From Planctomycetaceae bacterium (GTDB lineage Bacteria > Planctomycetota > Planctomycetia > Planctomycetales > Planctomycetaceae): DNA of 6,655 nt. Where the stretch lies: the NCBI GenBank assembly GCA_003445035.1, contig DLVV01000036.1:1-6655 (forward strand), in the 5' to 3' direction. A program made the translations under genes and the position numbers. The notes under the pieces were generated by a model. It was not told where the DNA came from. It did no database searches and worked only from the letters and a program-made list of their open reading frames with translations. This document shows positions 5,862-6,655 of this stretch, piece by piece. Positions within the stretch are counted from its first letter, which is position 1. Each line of letters begins with the position of its first letter.

Positions 5862-6655
5862 TACGCCTTGTTCCCTCGATCGAAGTCGCCCCTGGCCACC
5901 TCTCTCTGGAACTTGATGTTCCGGTAGGTGTAGCACTCCACCAGCGTCTCCGCATCCAGGTCGGCGGCATTGGTCCCCGTGGTCGGCCAGTTGAAGTTGC
6001 GGACCACCACAGGCACACCCAGCTTGCAGTCGATCAGCATCTCGGTCTTCCGGTATCGCTTCGAGGCCCCGGGGCCGGCGTATTCGACGACGAACCCGTA
6101 GCACGGCCGACCATCGAACTCCTGGTTCTCGATCAACCGGCAGCGAATGCCCTCGGACCGGGCCAGGTCACCACGACGGATCGCCAGGGACTCCCGAACC
6201 AGTTCCAGCAATCCCGCCTTGGTGATGGGGTACCGCGATTCCTTCATCGCCAGCGAGCCCGAGGGGTCAAGCTTCAGGGCCGGCAGTTTCTTCTTCCAGC
6301 CCCCCAGCTTGACCAGCATCCGGTTCTCGTTCTGACCCTTGACGTACAACAACTGACGCCCCTTGTGACCGGTCACCCACTTCATGTAGACCGAGAACGG
6401 TTCGTGTCGAATCTTGACCTGCATGACCTGCTCGTCGCTCAACTCATCCGCCACCACCTCCTGTTTGCTGAAGGTCGCGGTGTAGCCAGGCAATCCCGCC
6501 AGGACCGCCTCGGCCTTTTCGAGCATGGCCACGTTCACGAACAGTGCCAACCGGGTTGACGGACCGTGGGTCGACGCCGTCGCCACCTCGACAGCCTCTT
6601 CAACCGCATTCTCCTCACCAGGATCAGTTTCTGTGGCCAGGTCCGCTTCTGCGCT
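5852..6655 (-). CDS. DUF1571 domain protein, 5' end probably beyond the window
   Basis: The minus-strand frame ends with TAG at 5854-5852 and has no stop up to the right edge, giving 267 visible codons. Counting from an internal GTG at 6586 (244 residues), the DUF1571-like domain covers about 12-244. Recognisable segments are LPGYTATFSKQE (32-43), VKIRHEPFSVYMKW (57-70), GRQLLYVKGQNENRML (76-91), LKLDPSGSLAM (104-114), SRYPITKAGL (117-126), DGRPCYGF (158-165) and VECYTYRNIKF (216-226). This family of unknown function is abundant in planctomycetes. The 23 codons before the GTG encode an acidic, Ala/Glu-rich linker without a signal peptide, so I favour a start outside the window, perhaps with an export signal. 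The GTG does have AGAGG eight bases upstream and remains an alternative start. The alternating beta-strand pattern is suggestive of a lipid- or ligand-binding barrel, but that is speculation. The gene is convergent with hemQ. Confidence 0.82.
   Translation of the reverse strand, partial: SAEADLATETDPGEENAVEEAVEVATASTHGPSTRLALFVNVAMLEKAEAVLAGLPGYTATFSKQEVVADELSDEQVMQVKIRHEPFSVYMKWVTGHKGRQLLYVKGQNENRMLVKLGGWKKKLPALKLDPSGSLAMKESRYPITKAGLLELVRESLAIRRGDLARSEGIRCRLIENQEFDGRPCYGFVVEYAGPGASKRYRKTEMLIDCKLGVPVVVRNFNWPTTGTNAADLDAETLVECYTYRNIKFQREVARGDFDRGNKAYRF

Noticed and set aside
4756..6018. 420-codon minus-strand frame across hemQ
   Set aside because: It is antisense to hemQ and out of frame with the DUF1571 gene it overlaps. 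No family resemblance.

Overview
The window is GC-rich bacterial chromosome (estimated by eye at a little over 60% GC) and is most likely from a planctomycete. The best clues are a DUF1571-type protein, a two-domain secreted acetyl-xylan-esterase-like hydrolase, and a HemQ-type coproheme decarboxylase. This assignment is an inference from gene content, not a phylogeny. The region is densely coded: six genes, no gene-free stretch above 300 bases, and no tRNA, rRNA, CRISPR array, insertion sequence or phage gene that I can see.

Layout, left to right. (1) Minus strand, 2588 down to 1: a three-gene run with gaps of about 30 bases that looks like one operon. A tandem universal-stress-protein (USP) gene comes first, then a 491-residue ArsB/NhaD-type ion transporter, then the first 66 codons of a gene that leaves the window on the left. 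(2) 2589-2752: a 164-base divergent intergenic region. It holds a good extended -10 element facing the USP operon and a 10-base palindrome near the esterase gene. (3) Plus strand, 2753-4873: a secreted alpha/beta-hydrolase with an intact N-terminal catalytic domain and a C-terminal domain that appears to be a degenerate hydrolase. (4) Plus strand, 4987-5829: hemQ, encoding a chlorite-dismutase-family coproheme decarboxylase with the expected haem ligand and catalytic residues. (5) Minus strand, 5852 to the right edge: a DUF1571-domain protein convergent with hemQ, whose reading frame stays open to the end of the window.

How the genes relate. Only the USP-transporter pair shows clear functional linkage by spacing. 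The USP would be a cytosolic sensor or regulator of the membrane antiporter, perhaps in sodium, pH or osmotic response. The esterase suggests polysaccharide deacetylation outside the cytoplasm, and hemQ provides the last step of the coproporphyrin-dependent haem pathway. These look like independent housekeeping or accessory functions, not one multi-gene system. I did not find convincing evidence of a wholly new system. The points most worth a second look are the USP-transporter module with its non-canonical USP, the probable pseudo-hydrolase half of the esterase, and the symmetric promoter element between the divergent genes.
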